From: Clostridium aceticum
Lineage (GTDB): Bacteria; Bacillota; Clostridia; Peptostreptococcales; Natronincolaceae
NCBI RefSeq assembly: GCF_001042715.1
Contig: NZ_CP009687.1
Location: 3,277,418-3,341,417 of the forward strand
Direction of reading: 5' to 3'
Length of the DNA: 64,000 bases
Shown: in pieces, positions 19,251 to 27,291 of the stretch
Layout of the letters: every line of letters starts with the position of its first letter
Position numbering within the stretch: the stretch's first letter is position 1
The notes under the pieces: generated by a model
What the model was told of the DNA's origin: nothing
The model's input: the letters and a program-made list of their open reading frames with translations, nothing else
The model's database searches: none
Program-made: the position numbers and the translations under genes

Positions 19251-20183
19251 GTGATAGTAAAAATTGAAAATCTAGTCAAAAGATATGGAGACTTAATAGC
19301 CCTTGACCATTTGAGCATTGAAATTAAAGAAGGTGAAATCTTTGGACTTTTAGGACCTAATGGTTCAGGAAAAACAACGGCTATAAATTGTCTACTATCT
19401 TTACTAAAGTTTGATAAAGGTAACATTGAAATCTTTGGGAAAGAGATGAATCCAGCGGCCTATGGCATAAAACACAACATAGGTATCGTTATGCAAAACG
19501 TAGCAGTTTTCGAAGAGCTAAATGTTTACGAGAACATTGATTACTTCTGTGGTCTTTATATAACTGATAAGAAAAAACGTAAAGAACTGGTAGATCAAGC
19601 AATTGATTTTGTAGCTTTAAAAGACTTTGTAAAGTTTCATCCCCCAAAATTAAGTGGTGGTCTTTTAAGAAGACTTAATATTGCTTGTGGAATCGCTCAC
19701 AAACCAAAGCTAATCATTTTAGATGAGCCAACTGTTGCCGTTGACCCTCAAAGTAGGAACAATATTCTAGAAGGCATCAAAAGACTAAATAAAGAGGGGG
19801 CAACCATTATATATACCTCTCATTATATGGAGGAAATTGAACAGCTTTGTTCCAGGTTAGCTATATTAGATAAAGGTAAGGTAATTGCATCAGGAACAAA
19901 GGAAGAAGTTAAAGAAATGATCGCACTTGGTGAGAAGATTGTCGTAGAAACCTTTAATATAAATGAAGATCATCTAACTAAAATACGTAAATTACCTAAT
20001 GTTATTGATGTTGAATTAAAAGAAAATACCTTAACCATTAGACAAAGAAATGGTGCAAGCAATCTTGTAAATATAATAAGTTTTATCGCTGAAAATGATA
20101 TAAGCTACGGTAAAATTTATTCGGAGTTACCAACTCTAAATGATGTATTCCTTGAAATAACAGGAAAAGAATTAAGAGATTAA
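19251..20183 (+). CDS. ABC exporter ATP-binding subunit (LnrL-like)
   Basis: This is an about 310-residue ABC ATPase of the DrrA/CcmA exporter class. It has Walker A GPNGSGKTT, Q-loop MQNVAV, signature LSGGLLRRL, Walker B LIILDEPTVAVDP, the switch His in YTSHYMEE, and a C-terminal extension of about 90 residues typical of this class. An ATG at 19242 sits directly on the GAGAGGG site, so GTG 19251 with 9-nt spacing is the more likely start. It is followed 11 bp later by two ABC-2 permease genes. With the divergent two-component system it forms a probable export system for membrane-active antibiotics; the substrate is not shown by sequence. Confidence 0.92.
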   Translation: MIVKIENLVKRYGDLIALDHLSIEIKEGEIFGLLGPNGSGKTTAINCLLSLLKFDKGNIEIFGKEMNPAAYGIKHNIGIVMQNVAVFEELNVYENIDYFCGLYITDKKKRKELVDQAIDFVALKDFVKFHPPKLSGGLLRRLNIACGIAHKPKLIILDEPTVAVDPQSRNNILEGIKRLNKEGATIIYTSHYMEEIEQLCSRLAILDKGKVIASGTKEEVKEMIALGEKIVVETFNINEDHLTKIRKLPNVIDVELKENTLTIRQRNGASNLVNIISFIAENDISYGKIYSELPTLNDVFLEITGKELRD

Positions 20184-20194
20184 GGAGGTATATT

Positions 20195-21310
20195 ATGTCA
20201 TTTCATATTTTAAAATATAGCTTTAAATCCCTAGTTAAAGATAAGATGTCCTTATTTTGGATGCTTTGTTTTCCTCTTATTTTAGCAACATTTTTTAATC
20301 TAGCCTTTTCAAACCTAATGTCCAGTGAAGGCTTTGAAAAAGTTAAAATTATCATAACAACAGATCATATAATACCAGAAGGACTTGAGGATGCAATGAA
20401 GGAAAGCAATCTTTTTGATATATCTTATACCACTGAAACAGAAGCAAAAGAGCTTTTATCAGATAGAGAAATAACAGGATATATTAAAAATACCGATGAA
20501 CTTGAACTTGTAATTTTCGGTTCTGGTCTTAACCAGTCTATAGCTAAAATCTTTTTAGACAATTATCTTCAAGTTTCAACAACCATTTATAATATCATTG
20601 ACGGAAATCCTCAACTAATTCAAATGGGTTTTCTAGAAAATTTAAGCTTTAACGATGGGTTTACAGAGGAAATTCCCGCAAGTTCCTCAATGAATATGAT
20701 TGTTGTATACTATTTTGCACTGCTGGCAATGACCTGCCTTTTCTCAGCCGTTACAGGGTGCTATGCCATATCACTCGTTCAAGCAAATCAATCTACCCTT
20801 GCAGCAAGAATTAATGTTGCACCTACACATAAATTAAAAGCGTTTCTATCGATGATCTCTGCTAGTATGTGTTTTCAGTTTATGTCGGCAATTATTGCAA
20901 TTACCTATATCACACAGGTTTTAAAGGTAGACTTTGGTGATAGAATTCTACACATCGGAGTACTGTGTTTAGTAGGCTGTTTTACAGGAACTATGTTTGG
21001 TGCTTTATTCGGGTTGCTTGTAAAATTAAAGTCGGAAGTTAAGGATATGTTGGTGTCGAATATCATCATGATTATGTGCTTTCTATCCGGTATGATGGTT
21101 TTACAGATGAAATATATCGTTCAGGAAAAGGCTCCAATCATCGCCTATATTAATCCAGCAAATTTAATTACCGACGGTCTTTATGCACTATACTATTATG
21201 ATACTTTTGATAGATACTTCCTAAACCTTACTTTGCTAGGTGGCCTAGGGTTAGTCTTTTGTACCATTACCATATTGGTTTTAAGGAGGCAAAAATATGC
21301 AAGTATTTAA
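20195..21310 (+). CDS. ABC-2 type permease (LnrM-like)
   Basis: This 371-residue membrane protein has one N-terminal membrane segment (about 18-38), a large outward domain of about 130 residues, and five or six further segments from about 165. That is the ABC-2 membrane architecture of DrrB/YhgE-like exporters. AAGGAGG precedes the ATG. It overlaps the next permease gene by 14 bp, implying a heterodimeric channel served by the ATPase upstream. Similarity to LnrM rests on gene order and topology, not on a named motif. Confidence 0.87.
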   Translation: MSFHILKYSFKSLVKDKMSLFWMLCFPLILATFFNLAFSNLMSSEGFEKVKIIITTDHIIPEGLEDAMKESNLFDISYTTETEAKELLSDREITGYIKNTDELELVIFGSGLNQSIAKIFLDNYLQVSTTIYNIIDGNPQLIQMGFLENLSFNDGFTEEIPASSSMNMIVVYYFALLAMTCLFSAVTGCYAISLVQANQSTLAARINVAPTHKLKAFLSMISASMCFQFMSAIIAITYITQVLKVDFGDRILHIGVLCLVGCFTGTMFGALFGLLVKLKSEVKDMLVSNIIMIMCFLSGMMVLQMKYIVQEKAPIIAYINPANLITDGLYALYYYDTFDRYFLNLTLLGGLGLVFCTITILVLRRQKYASI

Positions 21311-22460
21311 AGCTTTTAGTAAAATTGTACCCAAAAAATTCCTTGGTGTTTTTATAATCTATACGATTATATTTGTCGGGCTTGCCATCTTTTTCTCAAG
21401 AAGTGGGTTGCCACAGATGGAAGATGCCTTTGAACTATCAAAAGTTAGGGTTTCTGTTATCAATGAAGACAATACAGCACTGGCCAATGGGTTAGAGAAC
21501 TATATTAACAAGATTGCAAGACCTGTAGAAATCGAAATGGATGAGGAAAGCATCAAAGATGCACTTTTCTTTCGGCAAACAGAATTTATTGTTATGATTC
21601 CTAAAGGTTTTCAAGACAGTTTTACTTCATCAAATTATCAAAAGATAAATACCATGTCTGTTCCTGACTCCGCAAGTTCTGAATATGCAAAGACACTTAT
21701 TGATAGATACTTAAATACTGCTAGACTGTATATTTCGACATACCCTGAAATTTCTTTTGAAGAGGTACACGAGAAAGTACTAACAGATATTTCAACAGAA
21801 GTAAATGTATCTTTCCTTGACAGGATAGCTGGTAATAGCATGTCTAACCTCAATGCATATTTTAACTTTTTATCTTATATATTAATAGCTATGCTTATAT
21901 CCATGGTGGGCCGTATCATGTTAATCTTCAATAATAAAGAAATCAAAATGCGTAATTACTGTGCACCTATTAGTATTAAAAGCTATAATTTTCAGCTTAT
22001 ACTTGGTAACCTATCGCTTGCCTTTATTATTTGGTTGCTCTTTGTTGCATTGGCATTTATTATCAATAAAGGTACTTTAAACCAAACAGGCTCATTTTTA
22101 TTTATAGTTAACTCATTTGTTTTAACAATTCTCTGTTTGAGCATAAGCTTTTTGGTTACTACCTTTGCAACAAAAAATTCCATTGATCCCATAGGAAACT
22201 GTCTATCCCTTGGATTATCATTTTTAGGTGGTTCCTTTGTACCACAAGCCCTTTTAAGTGATACATTACGAACTATCGGAACCTTCAACCCGATATTCTG
22301 GTATGTAAAGGTCAATGATGCTATAGGAGATCTTACTAACATTACTCAATCTACGCTTCAACCAATAATCTATGGTATACTAGTTCAGTTGGCTTTTACT
22401 GTTGCTTTCCTTGCCATTGCATTAGTGGTAATTAAACAAAGACGATATGCTCATCAGTAA
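21297..22460 (+). CDS. ABC-2 type permease (LnrN-like)
   Basis: This 387-residue second permease has the same layout as its neighbour: an N-terminal membrane helix (about 17-33), an extracytoplasmic domain to about 185, then about five helices. It starts inside the end of the preceding gene behind AGGAGG. The two permeases are paralogous in topology and presumably pair. It is the last gene of the operon; a 15-bp hairpin at 22623-22656 may end transcription. Confidence 0.87.
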   Translation: MQVFKAFSKIVPKKFLGVFIIYTIIFVGLAIFFSRSGLPQMEDAFELSKVRVSVINEDNTALANGLENYINKIARPVEIEMDEESIKDALFFRQTEFIVMIPKGFQDSFTSSNYQKINTMSVPDSASSEYAKTLIDRYLNTARLYISTYPEISFEEVHEKVLTDISTEVNVSFLDRIAGNSMSNLNAYFNFLSYILIAMLISMVGRIMLIFNNKEIKMRNYCAPISIKSYNFQLILGNLSLAFIIWLLFVALAFIINKGTLNQTGSFLFIVNSFVLTILCLSISFLVTTFATKNSIDPIGNCLSLGLSFLGGSFVPQALLSDTLRTIGTFNPIFWYVKVNDAIGDLTNITQSTLQPIIYGILVQLAFTVAFLAIALVVIKQRRYAHQ

Positions 22461-22622
22461 AAATATTTTCTATACATTTATTAAAGAAATAAGAAAAGAA
22501 GGGGACGGCAGACCCCCATCTTTATAGGCAAAGACAAATAATCGTAAAACATCCCTTTTGAGCGATAAAAAGGGGAGTATGAAACGAGTAATAAATATAT
22601 TAGGTACAAAGGAAATAATTAG

Positions 22623-22656
22623 GAGGCTAACAGATACAAAAGTATTTGTTAGCCTC
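22623..22656. terminator. 15-bp-stem hairpin between convergent operons
   Basis: GAGGCTAACAGATAC (22623-22637) pairs with GTATTTGTTAGCCTC (22642-22656), with one G-U pair and an AAAA loop. It lies between the convergent exporter and phosphotransferase genes and fits a shared terminator, although the T-run is weak. Confidence 0.6.
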
Positions 22657-22769
22657 GAATTTCATAAATATACTATATTCCTTGAAAACATTAGTGATTT
22701 AGTACGAAAAGCATAAAAAGCAATATGGAATAATCATCCATTTTCACTAAGTCTACCGCTCCTTGCTTA

Positions 22770-23666
22770 TTACCTTTCACTTGCAAGCATATGTGCAGCC
22801 GTCTGATGCATATCTTTCATACCTGACACTTGAGCGTATTCGGCAACAGTGATACCACTTGTTGTTAGAAGCTCAACAATATGCTCATCCATTCTTGCCC
22901 AAGTTTTACCTCCTGCATTATCATAAGCGTCAATCAACTTCTTCAGTCCATCTTTGCCAAAGAGTAGATAATGAGACATGAAATCTACAGACACATCAGC
23001 TACCCCTACTTCTGTCCAATCAATTATTCCAGTAACATGATTGTTCTTATCAATAAGGATATGTCCTGGATGTAGATCTCCATGTTTTACCCCTGTATGA
23101 GACGGCCAAAGAGAGTCTTCAGCTAACCATGCTTGCCATCGGTCCCATAAATTTGAGTTGACATGATATTTTTCTTTCACACATTCCATTCGCTGTTTCA
23201 TGGATGCTTTTAACTCACTAGCCCCAAGAATTTCAACACCGATATTTTTGAATTCATCTTGAGGTAATGCGTGTAAATTTGCTAGAGCTTTTCCTAATGA
23301 GTAATAATATTCAGATGGTACATTGGTTTCATCAAAACTCCATATATAAGCTTGTTGTTCAACGTCAATAGTAGCGGCTGGAATACCACTTAGCTGCTTA
23401 TAGGCAATTAAGTCTTCTGAAAAAACCGACCAATCGGGAACTTGAAAGCTTGCATAGTTAGTTATGATATTTAACGCTTTTTTCTCCTGTAGAGCATGTC
23501 TCATAGATTCTGGTCTCCGAGGAATCCTTAGTATCCACTTATCTCCGTTTTCCACTTTGGCATGAGCGACTAGAAAGTCAACACCCGATCCATTAATTTT
23601 TATGGTGTCTTCCAAAATATCCAGACCTTTATTATTTGCTAATTCTTTAACTTTAAGTGTATTCAT
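22770..23666 (-). CDS. Macrolide 2'-phosphotransferase (Mph family)
   Basis: This about 298-residue aminoglycoside-phosphotransferase-fold kinase would inactivate 14/15-membered macrolides by phosphorylating the desosamine 2'-OH. The catalytic loop KHGDLHPGHILID and the metal-binding IIDWTEVGVAD are the Mph-type versions. The N-terminus KVKELANNKGLDI and the motif WILRIPRRPE also match Mph(A/B/C)-like enzymes. ATG 23672 lies only 2 nt from the GGGAGGAA site, whereas ATG 23666 has good spacing and is preferred. It lies downstream of the MFS exporter gene in the same direction (about 175 bp gap), so both may share the leader-controlled transcript. The antibiotic is inferred from family. Confidence 0.9.
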   Translation of the reverse strand: MNTLKVKELANNKGLDILEDTIKINGSGVDFLVAHAKVENGDKWILRIPRRPESMRHALQEKKALNIITNYASFQVPDWSVFSEDLIAYKQLSGIPAATIDVEQQAYIWSFDETNVPSEYYYSLGKALANLHALPQDEFKNIGVEILGASELKASMKQRMECVKEKYHVNSNLWDRWQAWLAEDSLWPSHTGVKHGDLHPGHILIDKNNHVTGIIDWTEVGVADVSVDFMSHYLLFGKDGLKKLIDAYDNAGGKTWARMDEHIVELLTTSGITVAEYAQVSGMKDMHQTAAHMLASER

Positions 23667-23841
23667 TTTCATTTCCTCCCAGTATTCATTTTATTATTGT
23701 CATCTAAAGGCAGAAAAACTGCCTTGCATCTTAATTCATTAGCTTCAATCTTTTTGTATTGTGGCTCATAAATATGATTCTCTTCATTTGTCATACACAA
23801 CAGATAACAATCTTTACTTTTTTTAGATATTGATATGGTTT

Positions 23842-25101
23842 TTACATTTTGCAATCCATTGTCAGCAAAGATATGAATGTCTTGCAAATCACCATCATCA
23901 ATAAAGCAGCCATCAATACTGCCCAGTGTATTTCAATCCATTCGAGAACAATTCCATATGCTAGCGCGCCAAGGGGCATACCGCCTCTAGAAATCATACT
24001 AACTAAAGAAAATACCCTAGACATATATTCATCTGGCGTTTCTCTCTGTATATAAGTTTGCACAGGTACAGATATAACTATATTGGCAAGACTAAATAGA
24101 CCTAGCACGCCTGCCAATACAACCAAATATAGCATTGTATCATTTCCCAACATGGCTAAACTCTTTGGGAAAAGTAAAATAGAAAATAGTAGCATAGTCC
24201 CTAAAAGTAAACCACTACCAATTGTAAAAGGCTTTGTTACTTCCTCCTCTTTTCCAAACCAAATTCCTACCATCACACTCCCTAGTAGCGAACCTAATAT
24301 AATAATTGTTTGCAAATACCCGTATTGAGTATCAGGATATTGTAAGTTCGTCTTAAAAAATAGTGGTAGAATGACACTAAAAATTGGTTGCACTACAAAG
24401 TAGATGACTAAAAAGAAATAACACATATTACGAATAATCCTGTTTTTCATGATGAACTGAATCCCTTCCAGCAGATCATTAATCATTCCCTTTGCTCCCT
24501 CTGTTTTTTTGCGTTTTACATGAACATACTGAATCATCATCTCACTGGCTCCCGATAGGAGAAATGAAGTCCCATTAATCATAAAAACCATTGTAATCCC
24601 GTATTTAGCGTATAAAACGGTGCCTACAACTGGTCCCAACATAATCGATAGACTCCTCATAGATGCAACAGTAGAATTACGTCTTGTCAGCTCCCCTTTA
24701 TCAACAAGCTGGGGTAGCATTCCTCTTGTGGCTGGTTCAAACAAGCCATTTAATAAAGAAATCACTGCCTGAACTATTAATAATAGAGGAATCCCCATAA
24801 ATCCCCAATATGAGATAAATCCTAAAGCTAATATTACCCCTGCACTAATCAAGTCTGTTACCACCATAATCATTTTTCTATTCATCCTATCTCCAATGAC
24901 ACCTGCGAAGGGATAGATGATCAATGCTGGCAACAATGATAAGAAGGAAAACAATCCAATTGTGGCAGCTGAGCCTCCGATGTCTATAATATATAGCGGC
25001 ATAATCATCATTTGTACACTATTACCTATATCAGATACCATTCTACCAAGTAGGAATAACATAAAATTATTATTTAAAATATTTTTCCTTTTTTTATTCA
25101 T
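23842..25101 (-). CDS. MFS drug exporter (DHA3/Mef-like)
   Basis: This about 419-residue major facilitator has about 12 hydrophobic segments. The loop-2/3 signature reads GVIGDRMNRKMIMVVTD, and motif C-like GPVVGTVLY is visible. The fold resembles the DHA3 group that contains macrolide exporters Mef. An upstream in-frame ATG at 25206 exists, but its extension covers the leader hairpins. The GGAGTGAAGTA site in front of ATG 25101 marks the real start. The leader ORF stop overlaps this ATG (TAATG). Pairing with a macrolide phosphotransferase downstream suggests a two-gene macrolide-resistance operon. Confidence 0.88.
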   Translation of the reverse strand: MNKKRKNILNNNFMLFLLGRMVSDIGNSVQMMIMPLYIIDIGGSAATIGLFSFLSLLPALIIYPFAGVIGDRMNRKMIMVVTDLISAGVILALGFISYWGFMGIPLLLIVQAVISLLNGLFEPATRGMLPQLVDKGELTRRNSTVASMRSLSIMLGPVVGTVLYAKYGITMVFMINGTSFLLSGASEMMIQYVHVKRKKTEGAKGMINDLLEGIQFIMKNRIIRNMCYFFLVIYFVVQPIFSVILPLFFKTNLQYPDTQYGYLQTIIILGSLLGSVMVGIWFGKEEEVTKPFTIGSGLLLGTMLLFSILLFPKSLAMLGNDTMLYLVVLAGVLGLFSLANIVISVPVQTYIQRETPDEYMSRVFSLVSMISRGGMPLGALAYGIVLEWIEIHWAVLMAALLMMVICKTFISLLTMDCKM

Positions 25102-25211
25102 TACTTCACTCCTATTTTTCTGTGTTTTTTGCAACAAAAAAACACAGGTTGGCTGCCTGTGCATTGAGTAACGGAAAATATATAACAAAATAGAAACACC
25201 TTGCATTTCAT
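25101..25211 (-). promoter_or_regulatory. 36-codon leader ORF upstream of the MFS/mph operon
   Basis: ATG 25211 opens a frame of MKCKVFLFCYIFSVTQ and onward that crosses both leader hairpins and stops at a TAA sharing its last A with the exporter ATG. No strong ribosome site precedes it, but TATAAT overlaps the region just upstream. Such leader ORFs let stalled ribosomes switch downstream RNA folding in ribosome-drug resistance genes (erm, msr, tet(M) types); the function here is inferred. Confidence 0.5.
25120..25161 (-). terminator. Attenuator: terminator and alternative hairpin in the MFS leader
   Basis: On the minus strand CACAGG (25161-25156) pairs with CCTGTG (25148-25143), followed by seven Ts: a short intrinsic terminator. 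The same CTGTG plus Ts (25147-25137) can instead pair with AAAAAACACAG (25130-25120), a perfect 11-bp stem. The two folds are mutually exclusive, as expected for attenuation. Confidence 0.6.
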
Positions 25212-26186
25212 TATAGAAACAAGTTGTTCTTACACTTTAAATATATGGTCATTTTAAGAAAACTTTTCAATAGGCTTTTAAAATAAGGAAAAACAAGTAC
25301 TATTATTATTTTTGCAGATACATACTTGCAAATTTAATAAATCTAAAATTAAACTAAGAACGCAAAAATAGTCATAGTTTTAGCCTTACTGATATTATAA
25401 TGGTAAAATTTCTCATTGATTATGATTTTATTTTTAGACACACAAAAAGAGGGTAGATTTGTCCCTCCTTTTTTAACGTCTCATATAAATTTAATCATCG
25501 TTAATAAGGTTTTCTTAAAAATAGGCAGACCAATCCCGATTACTCTACACATAGGTAGATCCTTTAAGCACTATTCAATTAGTTGCATAAAGTATAAAAT
25601 CGAGATCTAAACATTCCACACATTTTTAAGTAACCCTCCATTCTCTTTTAATTCATTAATATAATAACATATATATTTAGCTTTAGCAAACATAAATCTC
25701 GCCCTCTCGTCCCCTTGCTTATTATTTCATTGCAAATTACCAATCACTAATCCACCCATCAACCTATAAGCTATATATCTAGTAATAATCTGATCATAGC
25801 TGCATTATTATGAACGGGTACTAAAGTAATCAGCATAAAAAGAACACTCCAGTTAAAAGTGTCCTCGTCTATAATCTCTGTTACGGTAGGTACCGCTGTT
25901 GTCAATCTTACTATATTCCCCTTTGATACTGAATTTACATCAACAGCAAATCAAAATTTCCTACAGCATATCTCCATTTCAGCAGTAAATGGAAATATGC
26001 ATTTTGCTCACCACCTAAATATATATCTTGAATTATCATAGGCCACAATCTTAGTTCACGCTTTCTTTCCTTGCATGGTATAGGGTTTGTTATTTTCTCT
26101 ACTGAATTTTACAATTTTTTGATTCTTCCTGAGAATATATACTGTATCCCAATCATTATCATAATCATCACTAAAGTGTTCCATCA
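25212..26186. other. Intergenic region, no convincing gene
   Basis: This nearly 1 kb AT-rich stretch lies upstream of the exporter operon. It holds its promoter (right of 25211), an inverted GAGGG/CCCTC terminator-like hairpin at 25446-25474, and short frames without recognisable family content. A minus-strand stretch near 25950-26040 looks faintly coding and may be a remnant. Confidence 0.4.
25446..25474 (+). terminator. Small hairpin with T-run
   Basis: AAAGAGGG and CCCTCCTTT arms (25446-25453 and 25463-25471) enclose a 9-nt loop and run into Ts. No gene ends just upstream, so it may be left from a lost gene. Confidence 0.45.
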
Positions 26187-26711
26187 TTATTTTTTACAGG
26201 TTGCATATAGAAATCGCCCATAGCCTATCTCCGCTGCATTTTTCATTAATTCTCCATTTAGCCAAAGTGCAATATCGACAAAACTCCTATCTGCTAATGG
26301 CCATTTAGCATGCTTCTTTAAATGATAATCTTCCTCCGACAACTCATTTAGTTTTGATACCCATTCATCCCGTAATAATTTTATTGCTTCTTTTGCCTTG
26401 TCAACACTCCCTGGCCAAGGGATGTCTTCTTTATTTAATGTGCCTTCTCCAAAATTGCAATCTAATGCAGTAGTCCACCAATATATAATATGCCACATAG
26501 TCCATGCAATACTGGAGGGTCCAATCTCATAACTTTCCCTTTCAGGCCAATCTATGCACCACCCATCCTCTTGCTTACGTACCTGGAGACCTGAGAGGTT
26601 GAATGTCCAAAGTGCCTCTGTCTCCTCAAGGTTTTCAATATGGTAAAGATAAAGTTGCCAGCACATGTCTAGCTGAAATAGTATATTTTCTTTTATTTGA
26701 TGATCTCTCAT
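26187..26711 (-). CDS. DinB superfamily protein
   Basis: This about 174-residue protein looks like the DinB/YfiT four-helix bundle. The middle contains WTMWHIIYWW with a His in the first metal position. The C-terminus DRSFVDIALWLNGELMKNAAEIGYGRFLY is typical of DinB_2-like proteins with the last helix facing the metal site. These bind a divalent metal, and some act as thiol-dependent transferases; the substrate is unknown. An earlier ATG at 26741 overlaps the GAAGGAG site, so ATG 26711 (MRDHQIKE) is preferred. It stands alone between remnants. Confidence 0.75.
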   Translation of the reverse strand: MRDHQIKENILFQLDMCWQLYLYHIENLEETEALWTFNLSGLQVRKQEDGWCIDWPERESYEIGPSSIAWTMWHIIYWWTTALDCNFGEGTLNKEDIPWPGSVDKAKEAIKLLRDEWVSKLNELSEEDYHLKKHAKWPLADRSFVDIALWLNGELMKNAAEIGYGRFLYATCKK

Positions 26712-26795
26712 TGATTGTAACACTCCTTCATTTATTAACATCTAGTCTGCTTTAAGTATCATTATAGATTATCTGAGTATACCACTAAACCATGG

Positions 26796-26903
26796 TTAAT
26801 ACAATAAACGTATAGTTTGCCACCAATAGTTATTGGAAACTGTTTTACTTTGAACGCCCAACGCATCTGCAATATTTTTCTGTGTAAGTTTTTTTCTTTT
26901 CAC
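26796..26903 (-). pseudogene. XRE-type helix-turn-helix fragment
   Basis: A 35-codon frame from GTG 26903 encodes KRKKLTQKNIADALGVQSKT followed by VSN. This is the recognition part of an XRE-family repressor, after which similarity ends and a stop follows. It is too short to be functional and is probably a truncated regulator. Confidence 0.5.
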
Positions 26904-26928
26904 AGATTAGCAATCAGTTTCCCTATTT

Positions 26929-27183
26929 TCACACAATCCATATCCTCCTTGCATTAGGATCAGCAGCTAAACACTGCTCCCTTAAACTTTCTAACTCCGC
27001 TGTATGATCTTCGTTTGGGTCATCATACTTTAACACTTTGATAACTGATAGTTCAAAGTTTTCTCTGCCGTATTTGTTCCAAAGTTCCTGTAATCCTTTA
27101 TTGAGGTGTCTGTTTTTATAGGCTTCTAAGAGTTCTCTATCACTTGAAGGTTTTGCAGTCACCGTTTTTTTGCTACATATCAA
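26929..27183 (-). pseudogene. Possible GIY-YIG-like protein fragment
   Basis: An 84-codon frame, with TTG as the only start, contains LNKGLQELWNKYGRENFEL. That resembles the second half of GIY-YIG nuclease-like domains (LQxxWNKYGxENF). The GIY-YIG strand itself and the catalytic Arg region are absent, and no good ribosome site precedes the TTG. It is probably a 5'-truncated remnant, though a small intact hypothetical protein cannot be excluded. Confidence 0.4.
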
Positions 27184-27291
27184 ATCAATTGATTCACATT
27201 TATAAAAATTATTGCATGATTATTTATACTGATGTATAATCATAACAATGCGAATTTACATAGACTATATTATAAAAAGGGGAATGTTATT

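Noticed and set aside
19211-19426. Minus-strand frame opposite the start of the LnrL-like ATPase
   Set aside because: It is an antisense shadow of a strongly supported ABC ATPase gene covering the promoter region.
23669-23887. 72-codon frame between the MFS exporter and mph genes
   Set aside because: It starts only at TTG with no convincing ribosome site, overlaps both neighbours and has no family resemblance. A small coupled protein cannot be fully excluded.
25101-25206. N-terminal 35-residue extension of the MFS exporter
   Set aside because: The extension runs through the leader hairpins, whereas a good ribosome site precedes ATG 25101; it is more likely untranslated leader in that frame.
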